From Timema cristinae (Eukaryota; Arthropoda; Insecta; Phasmatodea; Timematidae): a stretch of DNA of 64,000 nt. Position 1 is the first letter of the stretch. The number at the start of each line of letters is the position of its first letter. The notes beneath the pieces are model-generated. The model was not told the DNA's origin, did not search any database, and saw only the letters and a list, made by a program, of their open reading frames with translations. The translations under genes were made by a program, and so were the position numbers. Shown here one piece after another: positions 36,706 to 48,439 of this stretch. The stretch is from NCBI GenBank assembly GCA_039000515.1, contig JBCFYV010011135.1:16585191-16649190 (forward strand), read 5' to 3'.

Positions 36706-37129
36706 CCCCAAAAATTACTAAAATCTGGTAAAAATAAAATAGTTTATGTGACTGCAACTCAACCGAGAAACAACTATCCAGCAATGGTCACCAACTAATC
36801 ATGTGATTCGATCTTAGTCCAACAAATCAACCGGTTTTTAAATCAGTCTAAGCAAAATATGTCTAGCATTTTAAATTATAATATTTCATTTTTTTTTGTC
36901 TTTTCTAAACAGAATAAAAAGTAGTAACCATATTATTCGTTGACTTCCCATCCATGCCTTGTCTAAAATATATTTCCTGGAATACTTCGCTAGATTATAG
37001 TTTTATAAACAAGGATACTTCAATGCCACTTCAACAAGATTATTCCAAAAGTCTTGTTAAATACTTTTAACTTTTGTAATTACAATTTTTTGCAAGAGAA
37101 TAAAAAAATAGATGCTCAAATAGTTGCGG

Positions 37130-37795
37130 ATAAATTATGAAAATTGAAAAATTTAACTCATGTAAAGTACCCCTAAAGTAATTTTCATGAGAAATTGAGA
37201 ACTTCCACATTGTTTATAGTACTAAACAGTTTCTAGATATAAAATTTAGACAAAATCTTTAAACCGAATTTCGAAAAAATTGAATTTTTTCTGTTTTTCG
37301 TCCTTCAGTAAACTACCTATAATTTAGGGATGCATATACATCTTTATGTCTTCGTCACTTTTGTTTACAAATGTGAAAATTTCTAAAGCGTTTAGAAGGT
37401 TAAATTTTGTAATTCTTTTTACCTGGTAAATTTTAAAATATTATATTACCAAATAAAAAACCTATTTACATTAGAATAATGATTTTTATTTTATATTAAT
37501 CTCATAGAAGAAACTATAGAGAAAATTGATGGGAGCCTTCCATCAAATAATGGGTAATTCAAAAAAACCTTCGGGGAACCCTATAAAAAACCCAGAAACC
37601 AAGTTTTAGCCCAATCGGTAAAATAGTTTCGGCTCTAGCCCACGTTACAAAGAGATAGACCAACAAATGTCATTGAGAAAACAATTTTTTGTTGTTGTTT
37701 CAGGGGTTCATGAAATGTTGACATTTATCAAACTATTTACTTCGAGTTTTTTTTTGACGATCACAATACTTTCCCTCCAAGATGTCGAGAGCAAG
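37130..37795 (+). repeat. dispersed repeat family G, copy 2
   Basis: Contains GGGGAACCCTATAAAAAACCC, then AGCCCAATCGGTAAAATAGT, then TTCGGCTCTAGCC and GGGTTCATGAAATGTTGACA. Confidence 0.6.
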
Positions 37796-38000
37796 TAAAA
37801 ACATGAACAAACAAACAAACAAACAAACGAGTACAAATTCGCGCAACAGTTAACTTCAAACTAACACATCCTGACTCGTTGCAATCAATTACAAACCGGT
37901 TGGCTACAGATCGCGTTTCAGTTGCACTGTTGTGATAGGTTTGTACTAAAAGCATGCGTCCAACTCTCAAACCACTCAAACCAAACTGATATTTGATGAT

Positions 38001-38006
38001 TTTATT
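38001..38006 (-). promoter_or_regulatory. candidate polyadenylation signal of the channel gene
   Basis: AATAAA on the minus strand, about 360 nt past the stop codon. No canonical AATAAA was noticed closer. If it is used, the 3' UTR would include an oppositely oriented SINE-2 copy at 38065-38312. In such AT-rich DNA the hexamer also occurs by chance, so this is tentative. Confidence 0.25.
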
Positions 38007-38064
38007 CCCTTTGGTCAAGTTGCAGCTGTGGTGTACGAAGGTCCTTAGTCCAACTATTTTTCTT

Positions 38065-38312
38065 ATAACCCCATCTTACTATCTGTTCAGGTTTTACGCA
38101 TAAGTAATAATTACTCTAATGAGTTAGGGATGAAGAAGGTACAATTTTAGATGAACTTTACCCGCATTTTCGAGAAGATAGAGTAGAAACCCATTTAAGA
38201 ATATCACCCTCAGCACACCCTACCTAGATTAGGACCCCGATGTCCCAGTCATTGGCAGTCCAGTTTATTGTGAGAGTGACGCCTTAGATTATGTGGTCAC
38301 CGAAACAAGTAT
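38065..38312 (-). mobile_element. SINE-2 copy in the presumed 3' UTR of the channel gene
   Basis: Minus strand from TTTCGGTGACCACATAATCT to the tail complement (CATCTTACTATCTGTTCAGG). It lies 53-300 bp past the channel stop codon. Confidence 0.78.
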
Positions 38313-38364
38313 TAGTCCTTACGTAACAATAATATTTATAAAACCTATTGAAGGGATATTGAAA

Positions 38365-38780
38365 CTACTCGGTTATAATCGATAAATGAGCCGCGCTCGC
38401 TGTCTTTTTTGTTTTAGACAACTTGCTTCTTTTGGCCGAAGAGGGTTTGTTGAACTCAAAGGTACCAGCGGACGTCGATGGTATCTCGTTCCCGGCCGTT
38501 ACTCGAGGGTACGAGAGGTTGTTTTCTTGAAGCGTCGTCACTTGAGGGGGCCAGTAGGACGCTGTTTCGTTGAAGGTACCAAGTATATTCCCTCGTGTGG
38601 ATCTCAGACCTGACCTCTCTCGGAAACTCGTGGGAGGGACGTATGATGAGGAGGTGTCAGCCGAGGAACGCCTGGAGCTCAGGAGGTAGAAGAAAACCCT
38701 CACCGTGAAGTGGTACACCATCTCGAAACCGGTCATCATGCTGAAGCCAAGGAATAGACCTAGGATTCCTCCGAACGACG
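38365..38780 (-). CDS. ppk: pickpocket-like DEG/ENaC subunit, terminal exon D (TM2 and cytoplasmic tail)
   Basis: The acceptor is GTGTGTTTTCAG followed by CGTCG, and the stop is TAG at 38365-38367. The exon is 416 nt. The first codon is completed with exon C as GCG (Ala184). The sequence ASFGGILGLFLGFSMMTGFE is the pore-lining second transmembrane segment: GFS (195-197) is the G-x-S selectivity filter and Glu203 is the conserved acidic residue inside the helix. By alignment with ASIC1, eleven residues before the filter glycine, Ala184 is the 'degenerin' position; a small residue there is the normal, non-activating state. After VYHFTVRVFFYLL comes a Ser/Thr/Arg-rich cytoplasmic tail of about 100 residues ending HLSIITE, which I cannot match to a known motif. 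An open frame on the other strand at 38386-38613 is only a shadow of this exon. Confidence 0.92.
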
Positions 38781-38822
38781 CTGAAAACACACAGTTAGAC
38801 TACCTCTATTATACTACTATAA

Positions 38823-39150
38823 AGCCACATGGCTAACTCACTAACCGACATTAATGTTTACCCACTTCCGGATGAGCTAGAAACTTGAAATTTGGCAAAC
38901 TTATAGCTTATAGCCTGTAACTGACGGGAAAATTCAAAAAAGTTAAAAAAAAAAAATTCTTAACCCCTGGAAAAAATTCAAATGTTGGAGCAACTTTAAA
39001 TTCGGTGTGGACCTTACTTTGGAGTTCCCTTTTTGCTAAACGGTAAGACCTATAAAAAAAAAGGCTCTGGAATTACATTAGTTTACATCCACTTACAAAG
39101 AGAACTAATTGGGGTTTGAGGGCAAAGCCCCCAACGAGCAAAGCTGGTGT
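38823..39150 (-). mobile_element. LINE 3' end (non-coding), same family as 9355
   Basis: Minus-strand match to 9355-9710 over CTCGTTGGGGGCTTTGCCCT, AAGTGGATGTAAACTAATGT and GGAAGTGGGTAAACATTAATG. In intron C-D, beginning about 40 bp upstream of the acceptor of exon D. Confidence 0.6.
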
Positions 39151-39227
39151 AAACAATAAACCCATATAGAAAAATTACAACTATCCTCAACATACATTCG
39201 AGCAATTAAATAGCCATAGATGTTTTT

Positions 39228-39430
39228 TATCACCACATCTTACTACCTGTTAAGGTTATACAAACATATGATAATTGCTCTAATAGAGTAGGAATGAGTA
39301 ACGAAGCATTTTAGGGGGAATCTACCCCTCAGTACACCAAACCGGGATTCAAATCCCGATCTCCCTATCTGATGAAATCTAGTCAATTGCAGGAGTGAGG
39401 CTATGGACTATTAAACCATCAAAGTGGGTC
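39228..39430 (-). mobile_element. SINE-2 copy, shortened body
   Basis: Minus strand from CCCACTTTGATGGTTTAATA to the tail complement at 39232. In intron C-D. Confidence 0.75.
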
Positions 39431-39559
39431 GGTAATCTAATTGCTCTAGCTAAAATGTAAACACAGTAGTCCTTCCCTTTTTTTTGTGTTAAAGTATTTT
39501 CTATCGTTTGTTCGTTTTTTAAAAAAACACGAGATTGATACCCGTTACACTGGAAAAAC

Positions 39560-39785
39560 GGTATAAAACACCTCTAATGTTAAACTGACTATCGGGGAGA
39601 TCGGAGTTCGAATCATGGTTGGGTCTATTGAAGGTGTTTTTTTCTTCGATAGTTTCCAACTCTCTTTCTAAGCAATTGCGGGTAAATTAGCTATATAATG
39701 TTTACTTCCTTATCCCTAGTTTATTAGAGTAGTTTTTATTGATACTTATAACCTGAACAGGTAGTAATACATGGTGATAAAATTA
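39560..39785 (+). mobile_element. SINE-2 copy, 5' truncated
   Basis: Starts near the anticodon-loop region; GGAGTTCGAATC B box; tail CCTGAACAGGTAGTAATACA. In intron C-D, ending 44 bp short of exon C. Confidence 0.72.
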
Positions 39786-39828
39786 ACTAGATTGGTAGAG
39801 GTTTTAAAAAATGTCCCTGCCGACTCAC

Positions 39829-39935
39829 CAAGCAGTTTATGCCAGTTGTAGTAAACGTCCCTGCGGTATCTAGTTCCAACCAGGTCCATGAAATAGACAT
39901 GAAGGATGCTGTGATTCTTCGAATCGACCCCATCA
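39829..39935 (-). CDS. ppk: pickpocket-like DEG/ENaC subunit, internal exon C (pre-TM2)
   Basis: The acceptor is GGTAATGTTTCAG followed by TGATGG, and the donor is CTGCTTG followed by GTGAGTC. The exon is 107 nt, phase 2 to phase 1. It gives residues 148-183: NDGVDSKNHSILHVYFMDLV, then GTRYRRDVYYNWHKLL. The 'hLHVYF-x-D-L' strand and the YRRDV(Y/F)Y-x-W-x-x-LL helix just before the second membrane segment are standard features of insect pickpocket subunits. The exon is too short to stand out as an open frame; it was found by reading between exons B and D, and both junctions fit. The intron towards exon D holds a LINE 3' end and two SINE fragments. Confidence 0.87.
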
Positions 39936-40164
39936 CTGAAACATTACCATAGAATGGTAGCTATGGTAGGAAATACAGTAGCCTACTTGTCAGTTACAAA
40001 AGTCACTAACACTACCTTAATACATTCATGCGTCAAGTCATGTGATATACGGCTGTCACTTTTGATAAAGACTAACAATTTTCACAGGATGGGCCTTATT
40101 TGTCAGCTGGTAAAGTTACTGGATCTAATTTCCCGTATTAAAGCGCCAAATCAGTAAATAAATA

Positions 40165-40370
40165 CCCCACCTCGGTAGCATAGTCAGCTAGCGTGCTAGT
40201 TTCGTGATGATCTAGACTGCTGAGGACAGGGAGAGCCAGGTTAGAATCTCGCTCGTGTGAACGGGAGTGGTTTTACAAAACAGTTTTCCACTCTCCCTCC
40301 ACGCAAATGCAAGGTCCCTTCCTTTATATTTAACATTCCCGATTCCTAACCGATTAGCAGTGCTAAGTAT
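40165..40370 (+). mobile_element. SINE-3 copy, 3' truncated
   Basis: CCCCACCTCGGTAGCATAGT head, AGGTTAGAATCTC B box, body to CCGATTAGCAGTG. In intron B-C. Confidence 0.78.
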
Positions 40371-41029
40371 TAAGTATAAGAGATAAATCTTGATTTATCT
40401 TTTTGAAACGATACAGTTTTAATTATAGCCGGGTCTGAATGTTAGAATATTTATTAGACATATTTTCACGTTGTATATCGTAGAGGTATCTTAGCTACAA
40501 ATGTTACTTTCAACATATATTCACCATATCAATTAAGTATCCCTAATAATTTAGTAAAATACAATTTATTTTGGTACTAAAATGTTATGTTTGTGTTTTT
40601 CAAATGTTACTTTGGATGAAAACTAGACACTAAATGCTAAAATTCCAAAACTAGCCTAAAAGTTATGAAAGCAATTAATTTTATTGTCATATTCAATCGT
40701 GGAGCTAGTATTATAGATGGTCTCGAACATATTAGCTTAAACACACAGATGGGAGGCCATATAGTATGTATGCATATAATCAACTGTGTGATTAGACAGA
40801 CGTTTAACTAGTTTACTCACAATGATTAGAAACTGGAAGTGAGTTCTGCTTACGTTTATGTTACACTCAAATTGAGGTTTATTTTGTATTGAGAAAATAT
40901 ATGATTGTAATATAGTTGTTTGTTTTACAGATTAAACTTGTCTTTAGTTTATAAAGTGGTAAATATTTTTAAGGTAAAGAGATAAATAATGATTTAATCT
41001 ATGGAACCAGGAACTGGCGCCCTCACAAA

Positions 41030-41600
41030 AGTACGCCACATCCCAATTTTGAGCTAGCTTTATCCAGTCATACTCATTACACCCTATCCCTATCTTGAGC
41101 TAGACCTATACAGTTACCCTCATTTCACCCTATACCTATCTTGAGCTAGTTATATCCAGTCCACCTCATTACATCCTATCCCTATCTTGAGCTAGTTATA
41201 TCCAGTCCACTTCGTTATATCCTATCCTTGTCTTGAGTGATTTATACACAGTCTACCTCATTACACCATAGTCATATCTTAAGATATTTATACCTAGTCC
41301 ACCTCATTTACACTATTTCCATTTAGAGCTATTTATATCCAGTCCACCTCATTTACACTATCTCTCTCTTAAACTAATTCTATCTAGTCCACCTCATTAT
41401 ATCCTATAAATTTCAGGTCCATTCTAATGTTATTCTCTCATTTTTATCTAGATCTTCCTACTGAACTATTCCAACTAGTTTTTTTCAGTCAAAATCTTGA
41501 ACTCTGTTCTAGATTTATTTATTCGCGCTGCATATCCTGCCCTCCGTAGCTTGTAGGATTTAACTACCCTGACAATGCCTTGTTATATGTAACTCATATT
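41030..41600 (-). repeat. LINE coding end with an eight-unit 46-bp repeat
   Basis: On the minus strand, a decayed LINE tail (LRRAGYAARINKSRTEFKIL, about 41480-41600) runs into eight divergent 46-bp units (about 41040-41420). It leaves through TGTGGCGTACTTTTGTGAGG, the usual downstream LINE sequence. It lies in channel intron B-C, in the same direction as the gene. Confidence 0.85.
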
Positions 41601-42109
41601 ATGAAACCTCTTCACCATCTCCATTATGACACAAATATTATGGTGAATATTTTCAAGAAAAAAGTTGAAATGAGTACAAGTGATTATATATTTTAACTAA
41701 TTAAATTAATTGTGAGAATTATAAAGGTTTATAAAGTACTATCTATTTATTTTATTTGATAATTTAAACCAATCTGTACTCATTTAATTTCATGAAAGAT
41801 TTTCTTTCTCAATTTGTTTTTTTATTTTCAGATATACTCTTGTACACGTATTTACTGTTCATAGTAGCACATTGTGCATATAAAAAATTGGATATATTAA
41901 TATGTAATTGCTTCTCAATATTAACAAGGTTACTGTATAAATTGTCAAGAGTTTTAGAATGTTTCATAAAATCTTATATTCCTATAGTAACACTAAAAGC
42001 ATAATTTATTTTATGTTTAAAGGCATCCAAACTACATTGTAAATCAAAGACGTCACCTCAGCGTTGGTATCAATAAAATAATAAATAATGTTGCTATAGA
42101 GCTACAGGC

Positions 42110-42300
42110 CAACGTCTTGAGGTATCAAAAAGAACTCCAGTCAGGGTTCTAGCGACGTTGTCAACTTAGTGTATTTGACGTCATTTTGCGAAGCGGGTTA
42201 CATCTGAACTTGACGTACTTAGTCTAAGCAGAGTCACAGAAAATTAGTATTTAATCCTAGGGGGACTCATGTTCGTACACTGATGACAATTTCCTCTTAC
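42110..42300 (+). repeat. dispersed repeat family H, copy 2
   Basis: GACGTTGTCAACTTAGTG, then TTGCGAAGCGGGTTACATCT, then GAACTTGACGTAC. Nature unknown. Confidence 0.45.
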
Positions 42301-42604
42301 AATGACGAGTATAATATTCACCTTTACAACATTATCAATTTGTGATGGGACATCATTACTTTGCATTTCAAAAATAACTTTTACTCTTGTTTCCAATTTG
42401 AGATAAATTTCCACATAACTCTCATTCTAAACCTTGACAGGAAGAATTTTACAGAAATGTATTTAAATAAACCAAAAATTCTTAGTTATATACAATTTAT
42501 AAAAACTAGTATAACTAAAAATCCACTAAAGGGTATAAAAGTAATATTGTAGCAATGTAGGACTATTTTTATAGTTGTTAAATAAAATATATATATGTGT
42601 TAAA

Positions 42605-42850
42605 TCTCACCAAGTGGCCTCATGGTCTAACGCCTACTATTACAGTAGACTAGATTGCCGATGACAGGGAAATCGAGGATCGAATCTCAGTCGGGTGTAC
42701 TGAGTTTTTATAAAGTGGGTTTTCAGTCTTCCTCCACGAAATTTCGGGTACATTTAATATAAATACAACATTTTAAATCCCTAACACCATTAGCGAAATT
42801 AGTATATAGGCGTATAATGGGAACGGGTAGTAAGACGTGGTGCTAAACAA
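42605..42850 (+). mobile_element. SINE-2 copy
   Basis: CCAAGTGGCCTCATGGTCTA head, GGATCGAATCTC B box, complete tail GGGAACGGGTAGTAAGACGT followed by GGTGCTAAACAAACAAAC. Confidence 0.85.
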
Positions 42851-42937
42851 ACAAACAACAAACATAGTAAACGTACTTTTAGTTAACTATGAAAGGTAAC
42901 AAATTTATCTTGCCTGGTTACACTTTAGCAAAGATAT

Positions 42938-43228
42938 ATTATTATTATTATTATTATTATTATATTAGTACCACGTCTTACTACCCGTTGGGTTATACCT
43001 CCGCAGCTTATAAAATAGGAGCATATAGTGTGTCCATGAAGGTAAGAATGTTCCATTTTAGGAAAAACTGAGTGTACCTAAACTTGCGCAGAGGAAATTT
43101 AAGACATAATTTAGAGATGAAAAAAAAACTTCAATAAACCTAGGCGTGATTCGAATCTCCGACATCCCAGCCACTAATCTGACTCGATATTAACGCGTTG
43201 GTACCATACTGCTACCGATGCCAGTTGG
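42938..43228 (-). mobile_element. SINE-2-like copy next to exon B
   Basis: (TTA)n start, tail complement GTACCACGTCTTACTACCCG, a diverged middle, GATTCGAATCTCC complement of the B box and a degraded head. It ends about 50 bp from the donor of exon B. Confidence 0.72.
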
Positions 43229-43279
43229 TTGTATAGATACAATGCAATTTTTAAGATTCTTATCTACTAGTCTACATAC

Positions 43280-43445
43280 TTGACGTCGTGCAAACTCGAG
43301 GAGAAGTTCTTTGTTATGAAACTCTCGGACATGTCCACCTCGTACGTGACGTCAGTGCATTCCGGTAGACAATCGCAAGGGACGTCCACGCCGGCGTCGG
43401 GTAGATAGCGCTTCCCGAACTTGGGACACGTCGCGTCAATCTTAT
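43280..43445 (-). CDS. ppk: pickpocket-like DEG/ENaC subunit, internal exon B
   Basis: The acceptor is TTTGTCCTTTAG followed by ATAAG, and the donor is GTCAA followed by GTATGTAG. The exon is 166 nt, phase 1 to phase 2. It supplies residues 93-148 of the joined fragment: DKIDATCPKFGKRYLP, then VPCDCLPECTDVTYEVD. Cysteines 99, 116, 118 and 122 fit the second half of the DEG/ENaC cysteine-rich domain; the C-x-C-L-P-x-C pattern followed by a Tyr a few residues on is typical of pickpocket proteins. Base composition is much richer in G+C than the surrounding intron. The exon lies directly between a SINE on its 3' side (to 43226) and the 46-bp satellite that begins at about 43629 in the upstream intron. 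Confidence 0.9.
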
Positions 43446-43628
43446 CTAAAGGACAAACTTCCCACCCGTGACAATAAATACCATGATTTTACAGTACCAA
43501 CTAGACTGTTGACACTGAGTATAAAATTAAGAAAAGAGTGAAGTTGAAAAATACGTGCCATTACTTGATCATTACGTTCGTAAGGACCAATGAGGAGCTA
43601 CCTAAATGAAAAAGTAGCGACTACTGTT

Positions 43629-46600
43629 TGGAAACTAGCTCAAAATATGAATATGGTATAATAAAGTGGACAGGATAGAACTAGTTCAAGATAGGGATAG
43701 GGTGTGATGAGGTGGACAGGCTAGAACTAGTTCAAGATAGGGATAGGGTGTGATGAGGTGGACTGAATATAACTAGATCATGATAGGGATATGGTGTAAT
43801 GAGGTGGACTGAATATAACTAGATCAAGATAGGGATAAGGTGTAATGAGGTGGACTGAATATAACTAGATCAAGATATAGATAGGGTGTAATGAGATGGA
43901 CTGAATATAACTAGATCAAGATAGGGATAGGGTGTAATGAGGTGGACTGAATATAACTAGATCAAGATAGGGATAGGGTGTAATGAGATGGACTGAATAT
44001 AACTAGATCAAGATAGGGATAGGGTGTAATGAGGTGGACTGAATATAACTAGATCAAGATAGGGATAGGGTGTAATGAGATGGACTGAATATAACTAGAT
44101 CAAGATAGGGATAGGGTGTAATGAGGTGGACTGAATATAACTAGATCAAGATAGGGATAGGGTGTAATGAGATGGACTGAATATAACTAGATCATGATAG
44201 GGATAGGGTGTAATGAGATGGACTGAATATAACTAGATCATGATAGGGATAAGGTGTAATGAGGTGGACTGAATATAACTAGATCAAGATAGGGATAAGG
44301 TGTAATGAGGTGGACTGAATATAACTAGATCAAGATAGGGATAGGGTGGAATGAGGTGGACTGAATATAACTAGATCAAGATAGGGATAAGGTGTAATGA
44401 GGTGGACTGAATATAACTAGATCAAGATAGGGATAAGGTGTAATGAGGTGGACTGAATATAACTAGATCATGATAGGGATAAGGTGTAATGAGGTGGACT
44501 GAATATAACTAGATCAAGATAGGGATAGGGTGGAATGAGGTGGACTGAATATAACTAGATCAAGATAGGGATAAGGTGTAATGAGGTGGACTGAATATAA
44601 CTAGATCATGATAGGGATAAGGTGTAATGAGGTGGACTGAATATAACTAGATCATGATAGGGATAAGGTGTAATGAGGTGGACTGAATATAACTAGATCA
44701 TGATAGGGATAAGGTGTAATGAGGTGGACTGAATATAACTAGATCATGATAGGGATAAGGTGTAATGAGGTGGACTGAATATAACTAGATCAAGATAGGG
44801 ATAAGGTGTAATGAGGTGGACTGAATATAACTAGATCAAGATAGGGATAGGGTGGAATGAGGTGGACTGAATATAACTAGATCAAGATAGGGATAAGGTG
44901 TAATGAGGTGGACTGAATATAACTAGATCAAGATAGGGATAGGGTGTAATGAGATGGACTGAATATAACTAGATCATGATAGGGATAGGGTGTAATGAGA
45001 TGGACTGAATATAACTAGATCATGATAGGGATAAGGTGTAATGAGGTGGACTGAATATAACTAGATCAAGATAGGGATAAGGTGTAATGAGGTGGACTGA
45101 ATATAACTAGATCAAGATAGGGATAGGGTGGAATGAGGTGGACTGAATATAACTAGATCAAGATAGGGATAAGGTGTAATGAGGTGGACTGAATATAACT
45201 AGATCAAGATAGGGATAAGGTGTAATGAGGTGGACTGAATATAACTAGATCATGATAGGGATAGGGTGGAATGAGGTGGACTGAATATAACTAGATCAAG
45301 ATAGGGATAAGGTGTAATGAGGTGGACTGAATATAACTAGATCAAGATATAGATAGGGTGTAATGAGATGGACTGAATATAACTAGATCAAGATAGGGAT
45401 AGGGTGTAATGAGATGGACTGAATATAACTAGATCATGATAGGGATAAGGTGTAATGAGGTGGACTGAATATAACTAGATCAAGATAGGGATAAGGTGTT
45501 ATGAGGTGGACTGAATATAACTAGATCAAGATAGGGATAAGGTGTAATGAGGTGGACTGAATATAACTAGATCAAGATAGGGATAGGGTGTAATGAGATG
45601 GACTGAATATAACTAGATCAAGATAGGGATAGGGTGTAATGAGGTGGACTGAATATAACTAGATCAAGATAGGGATAGGGTGGAATGAGGTGGACTGAAT
45701 ATAACTAGATCAAGATAGGGATAAGGTGTAATGAGGTGGACTGAATATAACTAGATCAAGATAGGGATAGGGTGGAATGAGGTGGACTGAATATAACTAG
45801 ATCAAGATAGGGATAAGGTGTAATGAGGTGGACTGAATATAACTAGATCAAGATAGGGATAGGGTGGAATGAGGTGGACTGAATATAACTAGATCAAGAT
45901 AGGGATAAGGTGTAATGAGGTGAACTGAATATAACTAGATCAAGATATAGATAGGGTGTAATGAGATGGACTGAATATAACTAGATCAAGATAGGGATAA
46001 GGTGTTATGAGATGGACTGAATATAACTAGATCAAGATAGGGATAAGGTGTAATGAGGTGAACTGAATATAACTAGATCAAGATAGGGATAGGGTGTAAT
46101 GAGATGGACTGAATATAACTAGATCAAGATAGGGATAGGGTGTAATGAGGTGGACTGAATATAACTAGATCATGATAGGGATATGGTGTAATGAGGTGGA
46201 CTGAATATAACTAGATCAAGATAGGGATAAGGTGTAATGAGGTGGACTGAATAGAACTAGTTCAAGATAGGGATAAGGTGTAATGAGGTGGACTGAATAT
46301 AACTAGATCAAGATATAGATAGGGTGTAATGAGATGGACTGAATATAACTAGATCAAGATAGGGATAAGGTGTTATGAGATGGACTGAATATAACTAGAT
46401 CAAGATAGGGATAAGGTGTAATGAGGTGGACTGAATATAACTAGATCAAGATATAGATAGGGTGTAATGAGATGGACTGAATATAACTAGATCAAGATAG
46501 GGATAAGGTGTTATGAGGTGGACTGAATATAACTAGATCAAGATAGGGATAAGGTGTAATGAGGTGGACTGAATATAACTAGATCATGATAGGGATATGG

Positions 46601-47990
46601 TGTAATGAGGTGGACTGAATATAACTAGATCAAGATAGGGATAAGGTGTTATGAGGTGGACTGAATATAACTAGATCAAGATATAGATAGGGTGTAATGA
46701 GATGGACTGAATATAACTAGATCAAGATAGGGATATGGTGTAATGAGGTGGACTGAATATAACTAGATCAAGATAGGGATAAGGTGTAATGAGGTGGACT
46801 GAATATAACTAGATCATGATAGGGATATGGTGTAATGAGGTGGACTGAATATAACTAGATCAAGATAGGGATAAGGTGTTATGAGGTGGACTGAATATAA
46901 CTAGATCAAGATAGGGATATGGTGTAATGAGGTGGACTGAATATAACTAGATCAAGATAGGGATAAGGTGTAATGAGGTGGACTGAATATAACTAGATCA
47001 AGATAGGGATAGGGTGTAATGAGGTGGACTGGATATAACTAGATCAAGATAGGGATAAGGTGTTATGAGATGGACTGAATATAACTAGATCAAGATAGGG
47101 ATAAGGTGTAATGAGGTGGACTGAATATAACTAGATCAAGATATAGATAGGGTGTAATGAGATGGACTGAATATAACTAGATCAAGATAGGGATAAGGTG
47201 TTATGAGGTGGACTGAATATAACTAGATCAAGATAGGGATAAGGTGTAATGAGGTGGACTGAATATAACTAGATCATGATAGGGATATGGTGTAATGAGG
47301 TGGACTGAATATAACTAGATCAAGATAGGGATAAGGTGTTATGAGGTGGACTGAATATAACTAGATCAAGATATAGATAGGGTGTAATGAGATGGACTGA
47401 ATATAACTAGATCAAGATAGGGATATGGTGTAATGAGGTGGACTGAATATAACTAGATCAAGATAGGGATAAGGTGTAATGAGGTGGACTGAATATAACT
47501 AGATCATGATAGGGATATGGTGTAATGAGGTGGACTGAATATAACTAGATCAAGATAGGGATAAGGTGTTATGAGGTGGACTGAATATAACTAGATCAAG
47601 ATATAGATAGGGTGTAATGAGATGGACTGAATATAACTAGATCAAGATAGGGATATGGTGTAATGAGGTGGACTGAATATAACTAGATCAAGATAGGGAT
47701 AAGGTGTAATGAGGTGGACTGAATATAACTAGATCAAGATAGGGATAGGGTGTAATGAGGTGGACTGGATATAACTAGATCAAGATAGGGATAAGGTGTT
47801 ATGAGATGGACTGAATATAACTAGATCAAGATAGGGATAAGGTGTAATGAGGTGAACTGAATATAACTAGATCAAGATAGGGATAAGGTGTAATGAGGTG
47901 GACTGAATATAACTAGATCAAGATAGGGATAGGGTGTAATGAGGTGGACTGGATATAAACAGCTCAAGATAGAGGTGAGTGACGTACTTT
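43629..47990 (+). repeat. giant 46-bp satellite, about 94 units, derived from a LINE coding end
   Basis: Head-to-tail 46-bp units with a core reading AATGAGGTGGACTGAATATA, nearly uniform in length. Variants such as GATAAGG, GATATGG, ATATAGATAGG and CATGAT mark individual units. The first units (43629-43740) and the last (near 47950) keep the less changed form 'AATGAGGTGGACTGGATA'. The 3' flank (GAGGTGAGTGACGTACTTTTGTAAGTGTTACAGTG) reads like the LINE sequence that normally follows this segment. The array lies in channel intron A-B. Confidence 0.97.
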
Positions 47991-48439
47991 TGTAAGTGTT
48001 ACAGTGAATTTTGGAGTTACAAAAATGCTCTAGATTAAGTAAGTGTAAGGAGTTTGTGAATCATCAATATGTCCAAATAGAAAGTTCAATCTTATTTGAT
48101 ATGATTATTAAACCCCACCATAACTTAAACATCTTTGAAAAAATTGGAAGGAAGAAAAAATCTTTGATATAGGACTTCATGAACATGTATATTTAAATAT
48201 TTAATCAGTAATCAACAGTAATTAAACAGCGACTCTTGATTAAATAGCATTTATAACGTAAGTATGGATATATTAATAATGTAGACATATCATATTATAA
48301 TTATATAATTATTGTTTGTGAGTATTTTTCATCCCCAAAGTTTTATCTTTACGTAGAACCTAATTTTAACAGGAAAGAACTTTTAAAATATACCACAATT
48401 TTTCTCTTACAAAACTAATAGTATTTTCATATATAATTA

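Noticed and set aside
38386..38613. 75-codon open frame on the plus strand
   Set aside because: It is the complement of the terminal channel exon, which is strongly supported on the minus strand.
43629..47990. CRISPR array
   Set aside because: The 46-bp units are contiguous with no unique spacers, the DNA is eukaryotic, and the unit is explained by LINE coding sequence.
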